Assembly (NCBI GenBank): GCA_025991245.1
Contig: BQMJ01000029.1
Span: 124,001-188,000, forward strand
Length of the DNA: 64,000 bases
From: Galdieria partita
Lineage: Eukaryota; Rhodophyta; Bangiophyceae; Galdieriales; Galdieriaceae
Direction of reading: 5' to 3'
Position 1 is the first letter of the stretch. Each line of letters starts with the position of its first letter. Below are positions 13,160 through 22,765 of the stretch, piece after piece. Both the position numbers and the translations under genes were made by a program. The notes under the pieces were generated by a model, which was not told the origin of the DNA, did no database searches, and saw only the letters and a program-made list of their open reading frames with translations.

Positions 13160-13640
13160 ATGAGTGCTGCTTCTGCTGCCGGGTTTTGGAAACGACTTTG
13201 GTATGTACCCACTATTATGATTGTCACTACTGCAGTTTAATTGTAAATAGGAACTCTCCTACTGGTCCAAAAACGACCCACTTCTGGGGCCCTGTTGCTA
13301 ATTGGTAACTGAGTGGTAGTGCGTCCTTTTTTCTCTCGCTTACTTTTTAGGGGTTTTGTTCTGGCTGGATTGGTCGATATGTATAAACCCACGGAATATG
13401 TTTCCGTTCCGATGACAAGCGCTCTTTGTCTTTACAGGTATTCTGTCTCTTACGAAATTTGGTTCTGTTCTGATGTTGTTCTCGTGGGACAGTGGTCTAT
13501 TTATGCGTTTTGCTTGGAGAGTTCAACCAAGGAACTATCTTTTGTTTGCTTGTCATTGTTCCAATGAAACTGTTCAGTTATATCAACTTCAAAGAGCTCT
13601 CGGAGGTATTGACTTCCTTGAAACTGAGAAAGTTAAATAA
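13160..13640 (+). CDS. MPC1: Mitochondrial pyruvate carrier 1
   Basis: Four small exons (13160-13200, 13251-13304, 13351-13437, 13493-13640) encode 109 residues, the same length as human MPC1. The translation contains [19 protein letters not shown], then GLVDMYKP and [13 protein letters not shown]. These match the family positions for helix 1, the loop and PRNYLL before the last helix. The product is one half of the inner-membrane heterodimer that imports pyruvate into mitochondria. No MPC2 partner is in this window. All introns are 46-55 nt. It is co-directional with the DnaJ gene 179 bp upstream. Confidence 0.92.
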
Positions 13641-13762
13641 AACAGAAGAAAAAATTGAACTAGTTGGATTTTATACAAGGTTGTTAAAATTTGCAGTTGA
13701 ACTCCAACAACGAACAAATACGCTAAAACTAGGGCAACAAAGTATTTATTACCGAAAAAAGT

Positions 13763-14722
13763 TCAGGGCTTCTGAAACATCATGATGGCCCAATTCAGCT
13801 TGCCTGCCTTTCCTGCATTCACCCAATGATCCAAACCCTGCTTCATCCGCTCTTGAAAGGCAGTCGAGCAGAATTTTGAGATTTCATCTTTTTGCTTCTC
13901 GAGTTCTAACTTCACTCTCCAGTAATGGTTTACAAGAGCCTCTGGTTTCTCATAAATTGCATACTCCTTCAGACCATTACTGGCTGCTAGAGACTTGTAA
14001 AGCTTAACAGAACCCATGTCAGGTAATTTGATTCTCTCCAAAACAGGGCCAAGCTCAGAAGCCGGAACGTCATCAGCTTTCATCAAGTCAGTAAAAATAA
14101 ATATACCTCCAGGTTTTAAAACTCTAGCAACCTCACGGAATACCTGAGCTTTATCTGGAGCATGATCAATGGCATCAGAACTCCAAAGGAAGTCATATGA
14201 ATTGTCAGGTGCTGGAATATCTTGGAAAGAACCATATACAACAGAAACCAGATGAGTCAGTCCAGCTTCTTCAGTCATCTGACGATTCCTCGCATTCTGG
14301 GAATCTGATATATTCAGACAATCTACTCTAACACCAAACTTCTCTGCCAAATACCGTGCAGTTCCACCATATCCGGCACCAAGGTCCATTCCGATTGCAC
14401 CATGTTTCAACAAACCAGTCTTTTCAAGAAGATCGGTCATATAATACACTGTACGACGTGACGCATCGCGGATGACATCTTTCTCTACTGGTTGATGATA
14501 GAGACCCACGTGAATATCTTGGCCACCCCATATTTGGTAATAGAAAGTGTCCGCATCCATATCATCATAATAGCTTTCCGCTACTTTCTCATTTGTATCA
14601 AACTTCTCCGAGACTTTCTCCTTTGGCAACTGTTGTATAGTTGTCGGTGAACTGTTTCCTGACTTTCGAAGTTCCATTTCTTGCGCTACTTGTTTTGATT
14701 CTCTTTTGGCAACTCCAGTCAT
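13763..14722 (-). CDS. SAM-dependent methyltransferase, SDMT-like paralogue
   Basis: This intronless frame encodes 319 residues from the first ATG at 14722 (upstream in-frame codons lack ATG). It is a class I methyltransferase: motif I is MDLGAGYGGTARYL, the acidic residue follows at VDCLNIS, and the post-I region includes SYDFLWSSDAIDHAPD. It is clearly paralogous to the neighbour at 15081-15974, sharing FYYQIWGGQDIHVGLY near the N-terminus and GLDHWVNAGKAGKLNW at the end. By that relationship it probably methylates sarcosine, dimethylglycine or a similar amine toward glycine betaine. The substrate could differ, because the first 45 residues and several active-site-side positions differ. A TATA box lies 51 bp upstream. 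Confidence 0.85.
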   Translation of the reverse strand: MTGVAKRESKQVAQEMELRKSGNSSPTTIQQLPKEKVSEKFDTNEKVAESYYDDMDADTFYYQIWGGQDIHVGLYHQPVEKDVIRDASRRTVYYMTDLLEKTGLLKHGAIGMDLGAGYGGTARYLAEKFGVRVDCLNISDSQNARNRQMTEEAGLTHLVSVVYGSFQDIPAPDNSYDFLWSSDAIDHAPDKAQVFREVARVLKPGGIFIFTDLMKADDVPASELGPVLERIKLPDMGSVKLYKSLAASNGLKEYAIYEKPEALVNHYWRVKLELEKQKDEISKFCSTAFQERMKQGLDHWVNAGKAGKLNWAIMMFQKP

Positions 14723-14772
14723 AACTGCAAAAGTCACAAAAGCTCTAACGCTAAAATTTGGAATGGACGTCT

Positions 14773-14781
14773 CTTTTTATA
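14773..14781 (-). promoter_or_regulatory. TATA box of the minus-strand methyltransferase
   Basis: TATAAAAAG on the minus strand lies 51 bp before the ATG at 14722, a normal distance for a core promoter with a short 5' UTR. Confidence 0.55.
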
Positions 14782-15080
14782 GACAAATTGGACTCTTGTA
14801 GAATTTCACGTAGTCTTCTATGAGTGGCCAGTCAATTCCACCTCTAATTCATAGAAGCCAATAAGATGGCTTCAAGTGGAGCCGAATCGAACACGGTGGA
14901 AGGACACTTGTCCTCCTCTACAACGAAGACAAATCATTGGTCGAGCACGTATCCCAGAACAACCCTTGCAATTTGATTGGACCTCATCTTCCAGCATCTC
15001 AAAGACAGCTGTCCTTCTTTTCGATTCCATTTAAAAGTTGTTTCTTCAGAACACGGCATAATTTCTGCAGTGGACCGATC

Positions 15081-15974
15081 ATGAGAGTGGAAAATAGCAA
15101 CGGACAGTCGGAAACAGTAGCAACTTCGAAAGCAGTCAAGGACAACGCGGAGATCTACTATGACAATGACGACAGTGATCGGTTTTACTTTCATGTCTGG
15201 GGTGGTGAGGACATTCACGTCGGGCTTTATAAGGAACCAGTTGATCAGGATGAAATAAGAGAAGCCAGTTTGCGTACGGACGAATGGCTGGCAGGGGAAC
15301 TTGCAATGACTGGTGTCTTGCAAGGTCAAGCTAAGGGCCTTGATTTGGGAGCAGGCTACGGAGGTGCAGCCAGGTTTCTCGTAAGAAAGTTCGGAGTTTC
15401 CATTGACTGCCTTAATATTGCACCAGTCCAAAATAAGAGGAATGAAGAGTACAACATTGAAGCAGGATTGGCGGATAAGATTACCGTCAAGTATGGAAGC
15501 TTTCTGGAGATTCCTTGCGAAGACAATTCCTACGACTTTATCTGGAGCCAAGATGCGTTCTTACATTCACCGGACAAGTTGAAAGTATTTCAGGAGTGCG
15601 CAAGGGTCCTAAAGCCCCGAGGAGTCATGGCCATAACGGATCCGATGAAGGAGGATGGTATTGATAAGAGTTCCATTCAGCCCATTTTGGACCGCATTAA
15701 ACTTCATGATATGGGTAGCTTAGTGCTCTATCGCAGTTTGGCAAAGGAATGTGGTCTTGTAACTCTTAGAACTTTCAGCAGACCTGACTCTCTTGTTCAT
15801 CACTATTCTAAAGTGAAAGCTGAGCTTATCAAGAGGTCGACCGAGATAGCTTCCTTCTGTAGTCCCCAGTTCCAGGCGAATATGAAGCGGGGGTTGGATC
15901 ATTGGATAGAAGGAGGAAAAGCAGGCAAGCTAACTTGGGGAGGAATGCTATTTCGCAAATGTGATGAAATATAG
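15081..15974 (+). CDS. Sarcosine/dimethylglycine N-methyltransferase (SDMT)
   Basis: This intronless gene encodes 297 residues. The enzyme uses SAM to methylate sarcosine and dimethylglycine, the last steps to the osmolyte glycine betaine. Motif I is GLDLGAGYGGAARFL and the N-terminal signature is FYFHVWGGEDIHVGLY. SYDFIWSQDAFLHSPD marks the substrate side. The chosen ATG at 15081 gives MRVENSNGQ and, from memory, the same length and nearly the same sequence as the G. sulphuraria SDMT whose crystal structure is known. An open frame continues upstream to 14937 without an ATG, so I do not include it. It is divergent from a paralogue, with 358 bp between starts. Confidence 0.93.
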   Translation: MRVENSNGQSETVATSKAVKDNAEIYYDNDDSDRFYFHVWGGEDIHVGLYKEPVDQDEIREASLRTDEWLAGELAMTGVLQGQAKGLDLGAGYGGAARFLVRKFGVSIDCLNIAPVQNKRNEEYNIEAGLADKITVKYGSFLEIPCEDNSYDFIWSQDAFLHSPDKLKVFQECARVLKPRGVMAITDPMKEDGIDKSSIQPILDRIKLHDMGSLVLYRSLAKECGLVTLRTFSRPDSLVHHYSKVKAELIKRSTEIASFCSPQFQANMKRGLDHWIEGGKAGKLTWGGMLFRKCDEI

Positions 15975-16464
15975 ATATGTATTGATGCTTTTACAAGTCT
16001 AAAGAAACAAGTTCTTGGATAAAGTTAATAACTGTTGAAAGTACTTAAAAAATGACACTTCCATCCTGGTTCCTTATGACTGCCCTTGCAATTTGCTTCA
16101 AAGAAGCTGTCGGAGGGGTGATAATGATTCTCTTTGTCAATTATACGGATTGCTCACCATTCACATTTACCTGGCCTCCACTATATAGAAACTTTGTGCT
16201 CTTTGTGCCTCCTAGTTGTCATCTTGCGAGTGTTTTCATTGTACTGGTTCGAGCTACAAATGGGATAAAAAAGAGAGAAAGTCCTCTGTGTACTATGCCA
16301 GAGTTTTCCGGAGTTGAATGGAGATTCCCGTAGAGAAAAGAGTTTGAATGGCGCCAAATTTGGGGAAACGTTTGTTGATGAATGATGTCCCACCTTTGTG
16401 ATCTAATACAATGGGCTTCTGTCAATCTGTTGTTTAGGGAGACCGGCAATCGGTTTTCCGTCAA
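15975..16464. other. Intergenic region with E2F-like word upstream of MYB
   Basis: The spacer is about 490 bp. GGCGCCAAA at 16350-16358 is an E2F-like word about 107 bp before the MYB ATG. A 93-codon open frame at 16052-16333 has no recognisable features and I do not call it. Confidence 0.4.
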
Positions 16465-17386
16465 ATGGAAAACCGTCTTCGTTCAAGAGAAGGCGCTATT
16501 TATTTTGAAAGAAGTCTTCGTGGATTTGAAGAAGTGAATGTGAATAGATTTCCTGTAGATTCTCCTGTTGAAGCTGAGAGTGAACGGATGCAGTCACACA
16601 AGACAGTCTTTGCTGGAGAAAGGTTGAGACAGTTTTTGTTCACAAGTTTTTGTGTTCTGAATATTATTAAATTGTATTGTAGTGATCATCCGAGTGTTCT
16701 GAATTCTTCGAAAAGTTCCCGAAAACGAACGAAGCGACCGTGGTCGGCAGAAGAAGATGAGAAGTTGGAAGAGCTAGTGAAACAATATGGTAGTAGCAAA
16801 CAGTGGAGTTTGATTGCTGCTAAAATAGGTCAACGAAGTGGAAAACAATGTAGAGAAAGGTGGGCAAACGTTCATCTGTTGGCTCGCTGTATTGAAGCAG
16901 TGTGAAAGGTGGACCAATCAGTTGAAGCCAGATATTCGTCGAAGTAGTTGGACTGAAGAAGAAGAGAAGATATTGTATGAAGCTCATGCGAAGTTTGGTA
17001 ACAAGGTAAGCACGTATATTGTGACCTTGTCTATGTTGGCTCAAGTGAAACATAGTGGGCAGAAATTTCGAAGCTCCTGCCTGGACGAACGGATAATGCT
17101 GTAAAAAATCACTGGAATTCTTCTATGAGGAAACGCAAAAGGTCTATGAATAATCCACTAGCTACTTTAGCAGACGCAGCCATGGTATTGTATTTTTCTC
17201 TAGACTTCTCTTTTCATATTGTGACTTGTGCAACCTTGTTAGTCAAAGATCCCTTCTAGTCCAGTTACGCCCACAGAAGGCCTGTGTAATGCAGACAATA
17301 GTTCTTTAACTGTGGAATTTTATTCAAACAAGTTACATGTGGATGAAAGATGTCGATTTTCTCTCGAATGCTTTGATCAAGAGTAG
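16465..17386 (+). CDS. R2R3-type MYB transcription factor
   Basis: Five exons (16465-16622, 16683-16859, 16909-17005, 17056-17184, 17243-17386) give 234 residues. Two MYB repeats follow each other. R2 begins [20 protein letters not shown] and continues with [21 protein letters not shown]3 begins [21 protein letters not shown] and ends with W...[21 protein letters not shown]. The regular Trp spacing and the NAVKNHWNS recognition helix are those of c-MYB/3R-like DNA-binding domains. The short C-terminal region has no known motif. The first intron (60 nt) is in frame and free of stops, so its removal is inferred from GT-AG ends and size only. The target genes cannot be told from sequence. Confidence 0.88.
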
Positions 17387-17617
17387 AAAGCCAATTGTGT
17401 ACTTTCACGGTTTCTCTGCATGCTCTTTCTAACGGTTTTGGTGGTTAAAAATTGTAATTTTATTTTGGTAAATTCATATGATCTTGATTTGCATCATGTT
17501 ACGTGTCGAAGAGGAAGTAGATCTGAGCGTTTTATATAGAAAGTCTGTTATTATGCCATTTCTATCATGACCGGAACTTCATCAAAAAACTCACTTCGTA
17601 TACATGTAAGTCATTCC

Positions 17618-18967
17618 TCACAAATATAAATGAGGAACTCGAAATTTCGGAGGATCAAAAGGTGACAAGAGCGGTGAACTGGGAGATGACAAAAAACTCC
17701 GCCTACTAGGATCCTGTACAGTAAATATTACTTTCGTACAACGCCCACTTTTCAAATCAGAAAGTGCAGTTTGATAATCTGATATAGAGTACAAGTTAAC
17801 ACCTAAACTGTCTAATGAATATTTGGATAATTTTCTAGCAGCATGAACGGCCTCTGCGAAACCTTCTCTGCTATGTGAAATGGAGCCACATATTGTGGCT
17901 TCCTTATCCAGTATATCACGAAGACACCATTTGCTTAAATGACTCGAACCCGACGGCAATCCATAAAGTAAGAATTTTCCCATTGGTTTCAGCCATTGAA
18001 AAGCTGAGTCCATCAACTCGTAATTTCCAGTAGTATCCACAATAATATCATAATCAAGCAAGGCAGCTCCAGCACCTGTTTCCAAAGACTCTCTATGAAC
18101 AATTGTAAAGTCCAACTGATGTATTGACTGTGAGTAGTTTGTCTGACATTCACAAAGCTCGACATCAAAATTTTTTAGTCGTAGATACAGACCCCACAGG
18201 AAACCGGCAATGCCGCTACATAGAATCAGAATCCTATCTGCTTCTGAAACTGGTTGAATCTTCTTCCAGGCATTGACAATACAAGCAACTTCATAAATCA
18301 TTGTAGCCCATGGACCAGGAAGATCATTAGGAATCCTATGCACCTGGATACCAGTCACTGAAAGATATTGTGCCCAGCCACCATTATGTGTGATTCCCAG
18401 AGCCTTACGATCCTGAAAAGACAATGACTTCGAACCTCCATCAGCAACAGAAGTATATTCTGGGTCGACAACTACTGTGTCTCCCAGAGTTGCGTGTGTT
18501 ACGTTTTTTCCTATATCTACGATCCTTCCCGTAACTTCTCTACCAGGAACAATCTTTGACACGAAGGGAAATGCGTCAGAGACGACCTTTAAATCATACT
18601 CTGAAACACCCGCATGAGTAACTTGGATAACAACTTCATATGGTCCAGGTTCTTGAATTGGAAGTGCAATTTCTAATATACGACCAGGACGTCTGTACTG
18701 CAGAACCTGATTTCCTCTCCTTAAATTCCAACGAATGGAGGATGAAGGTACAGAAGCAGTTCCTATCGCTTGAAAAGATTCACTGAGAATACGAACGTAA
18801 TCACTGGGAGCTGACTGCGTAGGAAGGGAAGAAGCCGCTCTGGAGCTGTTAGGCAGTGGAATGGGTTCTGTTTTTGTTCCTTTCGGCCTATTTGAACTCC
18901 CTACATCTTCTTCTTCTTGTTCGTCTTCACAAGTTGCTGGGTCTTCTTCCAAAAAGTCCATTTCCAT
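17618..18967 (-). CDS. Medium-chain dehydrogenase/reductase lacking the zinc ligands
   Basis: The single exon encodes 449 residues from the first ATG at 18967. The GroES-like domain shows GPYEVVIQVTHAGVSEYDLK and IVPGREVTGRIVDIGKNV. A Rossmann-like half follows with ILILCSGIAGFLWGLYLR. In zinc alcohol dehydrogenases the first motif would carry a catalytic Cys and the second GHE. Here they are Ser-Glu and GRE, and no structural four-Cys lobe follows the VVVDPEYT segment. It is probably a zinc-free NAD(P)H quinone-type reductase or a non-catalytic relative. The ~85 N-terminal residues are acidic then Ser/Pro-rich and look unstructured. The substrate is unknown. Confidence 0.75.
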   Translation of the reverse strand: MEMDFLEEDPATCEDEQEEEDVGSSNRPKGTKTEPIPLPNSSRAASSLPTQSAPSDYVRILSESFQAIGTASVPSSSIRWNLRRGNQVLQYRRPGRILEIALPIQEPGPYEVVIQVTHAGVSEYDLKVVSDAFPFVSKIVPGREVTGRIVDIGKNVTHATLGDTVVVDPEYTSVADGGSKSLSFQDRKALGITHNGGWAQYLSVTGIQVHRIPNDLPGPWATMIYEVACIVNAWKKIQPVSEADRILILCSGIAGFLWGLYLRLKNFDVELCECQTNYSQSIHQLDFTIVHRESLETGAGAALLDYDIIVDTTGNYELMDSAFQWLKPMGKFLLYGLPSGSSHLSKWCLRDILDKEATICGSISHSREGFAEAVHAARKLSKYSLDSLGVNLYSISDYQTALSDLKSGRCTKVIFTVQDPSRRSFLSSPSSPLLSPFDPPKFRVPHLYL

Positions 18968-19415
18968 CGAGTAATTCAATCTACTGGAAATTACTTTCTA
19001 GGGAGGAATTGCAAAGCATTACACACTGCAGTACATAGAATATATGCTTTTTACTTTGAATTCTTAACCAAAGGGATTTTCTTCAACAAGTCAATTTGCT
19101 ATCTATTCCAAGGATTCTTATTTCTCTCCTTCTTCTCATTTCTCATGATGCTCTCTACAAATGAGTCCATAGGGAACAGACCAACTGTACATGCAGAGAT
19201 ATGGTATTGTTCTCCTAGTGATACTGGAAATAACAATAACACTATCATTATACATATATACAACTTGTGGTATTGCATCTGTGCTTCATCATCTTACTTT
19301 GTTGATAAGGAGAGTTTTGTGTGTTTGTCCCTTTAAAAACTCAACATATAGAATGTCTCAAGTAAACCACAATGGCAAATTTTGTGGTAATTGTTACACT
19401 CCAACAGAGCAAGTT
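18968..19415. other. Intergenic region between two minus-strand genes
   Basis: About 450 bp of T-rich DNA holds the 5' side of the MDR gene and the 3' side of the CPBP gene. Short open frames in it have no recognisable content. Confidence 0.4.
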
Positions 19416-20420
19416 TCAATCCAGCCTATCCTTGTTTGAAAAATTGCCTTTCTGTCGACTTAGTTGGTATCGAGATATCTCGAGAATAACATAATCATAA
19501 AATGCATGCGTAATGGCAGGAACGAAAACATTGTTACCAGAGACTATGTACAGAAAACTAAAATAGGAACCTGCGAGTGAGGCAATACATACATATGCGG
19601 GAGAAACTGGATGAAAGAGACCAAATACGCAACTAGACAATATCAGACCTTGAGGGACAGACAAGTGAATTCTTGCAATCAACCAGCTGTAAAGAAAACT
19701 ACGAAAAGCAATCTCCTCTGCTATACCAGTACACACACAAAGCAAGCCAATTTCAGTGCTACTTCTAGGAAGGAAAACTTCTGCAATAATGCGCTGAGTC
19801 TGTGAAGCTGTTTCCTTTAAAAACTTGAAAGGTAACTTTTCTATCAAATAAACGAATCCTAATAAGGGAATCGTTGCAAATACTCCTTGTAAACAAGTGT
19901 AAGGAGAAATATGAAAACCCTTTCCAAACACTGGTAAGCCTGATTTCCAGGCACAGAGTAAACCAGTCAACCCCAAACCTATTTCGAAAACCAGTCCGGA
20001 TAAAACGACACTTTTCTCTCGGGACTTGGTAACCTTACTCTTAAGCATACTGAAATCCTCCTGGCCTCCAAACTGCTCGAGATCAATCTCAGACTTGGAA
20101 ATATCATTTGCTTCCGCTGTATCTCTTTCCGGTATTGCCTGTAGCAACAACCAGGCAGAACCAGTCACCGTACCGACATAGAGAGGTCTAAAGTAGCTTT
20201 TCTTCCTCGTACACAAATTTTGAAAAGTTGTTCCGAAATCTTTCACCTTGAGGTGCAAACGGCAAGTGACGTGAAGCTTTCGAAAATTATAATTAAAACT
20301 TGAAGTTAATCGACCACCTTGAGCACCAGTAAGTTGTGCTCCTTGGCAAATACCGCATGTTCGAGCAAAAAGTAAAGTGTATCGCAACATAAGTTGTGAA
20401 TTTTCAATTGCGGTGGTCAT
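19416..20420 (-). CDS. CPBP-family intramembrane metalloprotease homologue
   Basis: The single exon encodes 334 residues with several hydrophobic segments in the C-terminal two thirds. The three signatures of the CPBP (Rce1/Abi) family are present: EEIAFRS (EExxxR), FGLFHP (FxxxH) and HAFYD (HxxxD/B type). Members cleave substrates within membranes or act as plastid proteins. The basic, Ser/Thr/Cys-containing first 75 residues could be an organelle-targeting peptide. The start codon at 20418-20420 overlaps the start of the divergent glutaredoxin gene by two bases (shared CATG). The start could therefore be a later Met. The substrate is unknown. Confidence 0.82.
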   Translation of the reverse strand: MTTAIENSQLMLRYTLLFARTCGICQGAQLTGAQGGRLTSSFNYNFRKLHVTCRLHLKVKDFGTTFQNLCTRKKSYFRPLYVGTVTGSAWLLLQAIPERDTAEANDISKSEIDLEQFGGQEDFSMLKSKVTKSREKSVVLSGLVFEIGLGLTGLLCAWKSGLPVFGKGFHISPYTCLQGVFATIPLLGFVYLIEKLPFKFLKETASQTQRIIAEVFLPRSSTEIGLLCVCTGIAEEIAFRSFLYSWLIARIHLSVPQGLILSSCVFGLFHPVSPAYVCIASLAGSYFSFLYIVSGNNVFVPAITHAFYDYVILEISRYQLSRQKGNFSNKDRLD

Positions 20421-21030
20421 GGCCTTTCTGCATCATGTTCTAACGAGTTATTCTCCCTGTCGTCTTCTCGTTACTGGTAAACTAATATGTAGTCGAAAAC
20501 TGTGGAGCAACGTGGAAAGATTGCGTGGTGGCAATTTTTTGGAAACTTCAGCTTTCTCAGGGAGAAATTTAGCTGTCTATTTGGCCCCTTCAGCTTTACG
20601 AGGTCGCCAGAAGAGTGGAAGCTGTTTCAAGTTCAAAGTACTTTCCACAAGTTCTCCTATTGCTGAAGATGCACTGCGTTTTATAGAGGAGGCAGTTGAA
20701 AAAGATCCTGTTGTTGTTTTTTCCAAGTCATGGTGCCCATATTGTGCTAAAGTCAAGGGACTCTTTCAAAGCATTCAAGTTCCTTTTAAGGCATATGATT
20801 TGGACAAGGTATCTAAGACAGTTTCTATACTGTTACTAGGTTTAATGATTGTATAGTTCGATACGGGAGATCAGATTCAGGCTGCACTGTTGAAAAAGAC
20901 CGGTCAAAGAACAGTACCCAATGTGTTCGTTTCAAAGCAGCACATCGGAGGATGTAGTGAGACTCTTGAGTTGTTTGAGAACGGAACTCTTGCAAAACTT
21001 CTAGAAAAGGCAGAAATTCACATAAACTAG
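20419..21030 (+). CDS. Class I (CPYC) glutaredoxin, organelle-targeted
   Basis: Two exons (20419-20808 and 20857-21030) give 187 residues. The first ~80 form a basic Ser/Leu/Arg-rich leader, probably a plastid or mitochondrial transit peptide. The glutaredoxin domain has the active site SWCPYCAKVK, the cis-Pro segment RTVPNVFV and the glutathione-binding IGGCSETLEL. CPYC glutaredoxins use glutathione to reduce disulfides and glutathionylated proteins. The split after YDLDK by a 48-nt intron is supported by the phase-0 continuation FDTGDQIQAALL. The start ATG shares two bases with the CPBP start codon on the other strand. Confidence 0.93.
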
Positions 21031-21618
21031 CTTATTGTTCTTGAATAGTTTGCTGAAACTTTAATTGTTGTTATGGACTACGGTGAATATGAGACCTCAT
21101 TAGATATCAAAGCTTTTTGGAATAAAAATATATCATCTTACTACCAACTTGACTCCTTTTTGGTCACAGACTTGCTGGTCTTTCTTTTTGAAAGTTTCTT
21201 TGCCGCTTAAACAAATTATCTATTGCTTAAACTCAAGCAATGTCTTGCATAATATTGCATCATTCTAGTATGAATGTGGCATTGCTAGAAGTTTAGAATC
21301 GAACGGTAAAATACCTTCCCAACTAGGCAATATGGTATTTTAAACCTTCAATACTGTAGGTTCCGATTTCATTCATTTTGTACTTTAGACTTTTCTAAAG
21401 GTCATGAACTAGCAATAATAATGGTTTTGCATCAGTAATGTATCTTCATGAAAGTTTCCTGTTCCTATCTACAAATTTCGTATTGCACAAAGAGAATTCG
21501 ATAAAATTTGACGCTGTCAAGTATGTTACAGTGGCACTGTGTAGGAAGGCAACTTTGAATCTTCTCATTGTTTTTTGCTGTAATAAGGCAATAAGCTCGT
21601 ATTATTTTGGTTCAAACT
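21031..21618. other. Intergenic region upstream of mitochondrial L3
   Basis: About 590 bp of AT-rich DNA. Nothing beyond short chance frames was seen. Confidence 0.4.
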
Positions 21619-22578
21619 ATGTTAGTTGGGAAAAGTAGTTTCTCGATGCTAAACACTGTTTTACAACTTTCTTGGACTCGTTGTGGACGGCTAGCAGCTA
21701 CTCCAACAAGTTCCTTCAAACACAAGCTACACAGTTTTAACATTAACAGGCCAAAAGAAGTTGCAGATTTATTAAAGATTAAAGAGCTCGCAAGTGCGAA
21801 GCTAGTACCCAGAGAACTTACTGCTGATCCAAAGATATCGGCGTGCTTCCGGTCGACGATCCGAACAGGAGTGTTGGCCAGGAAGGCAGGAATGATGCAA
21901 TACTGGGACGAACAAGGAATCATGCATCCATGTACAGTTGTTGTTATAGATAGGTGCCAAGTAGTTTACATAAACCCAGTGAAGGACAGCAAGGGAAGAG
22001 TAGGTCTGCAAGTTGGAGCAGGGCTTGAACGGCCTTATCAGATGCATAAGTTCCTGAGGATGCACTTTGCATACAACGGAGTGGAGCCGAAGAAAAAGCT
22101 AGCTGAATTTCGTGTGACGGAAGACGCAATAGTTCCAATAGGAACTGAGCTTTCAGCCAAGCATTTTGTCGTTGGACAGTATGTGGACGTCATCGGAACT
22201 TCGAAAGGAAAAGGCACACAAGGAGCCATGAGGAGATGGGGTTTTGCTGGTCAAAGTGCATCCCACGGTGTCAGTAAAGCTCATCGAAAAATAGGCTCAG
22301 TTGGAGGTGGACGATCCAGACCTCAAGAGACTCCAAAGGGTAAAAAGATGGCTGGGAAGATGGGAAGAAAAAGAGTTACAGTACAAAGCTTAGAAGTTCT
22401 TCGTGTAGATGCGGAGAGAAACCTGTTATATTTGCACGGTGCAGTTCCTGGACATCGAGGAAGCTGGGTAAGAGTGCGAGACGCCAAAAAGAAGCCTTTC
22501 GAACCACACAAAGTACCTCCTTTACCAACTTATGTTCCTGTAGAGAGTGAAAAACAAGAGACTTTTGTATCAGGCTAA
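21619..22578 (+). CDS. Organellar (probably mitochondrial) ribosomal protein uL3
   Basis: The single exon encodes 319 residues from the first ATG at 21619. The bacterial-type L3 core is plain: GVLARKAGMMQYWDEQG, then GTQGAMRRWGFAGQSASHG and RKIGSVGGGRSRP, and a Lys/Arg-rich KKMAGKMGRKRVTVQ. L3 organises the peptidyl-transferase region of the large subunit. The first ~40 residues (WTRCGRLAATPTSSFKHKL) look like a mitochondrial presequence. Red algal plastids normally encode their own rpl3, which favours mitochondria, though targeting is inferred. Confidence 0.88.
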   Translation: MLVGKSSFSMLNTVLQLSWTRCGRLAATPTSSFKHKLHSFNINRPKEVADLLKIKELASAKLVPRELTADPKISACFRSTIRTGVLARKAGMMQYWDEQGIMHPCTVVVIDRCQVVYINPVKDSKGRVGLQVGAGLERPYQMHKFLRMHFAYNGVEPKKKLAEFRVTEDAIVPIGTELSAKHFVVGQYVDVIGTSKGKGTQGAMRRWGFAGQSASHGVSKAHRKIGSVGGGRSRPQETPKGKKMAGKMGRKRVTVQSLEVLRVDAERNLLYLHGAVPGHRGSWVRVRDAKKKPFEPHKVPPLPTYVPVESEKQETFVSG

Positions 22579-22765
22579 GTCATATTTGCAAATAAAAGTG
22601 AACATGCATAACTGGACGCCGAAACAAGTCGTCACGTGCAATACAAAACGAAGCGATATTGTCAACCGACTTCATACATCTAAAGTTATTTTGAGCTCAT
22701 ATAAACAATTCATGATAGCCATAGGAATGATATTTGAAATTTCAGTATAATAAAACAGTAGTTCA

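Noticed and set aside
14937-15080. N-terminal extension of SDMT
   Set aside because: The frame is open but contains no ATG before 15081, and the protein from 15081 has the expected length.
16052-16333. 93-codon open frame with hydrophobic stretches
   Set aside because: No ATG context, motif or splice partner stands out. It lies in the 3' flank of SDMT and looks like chance.
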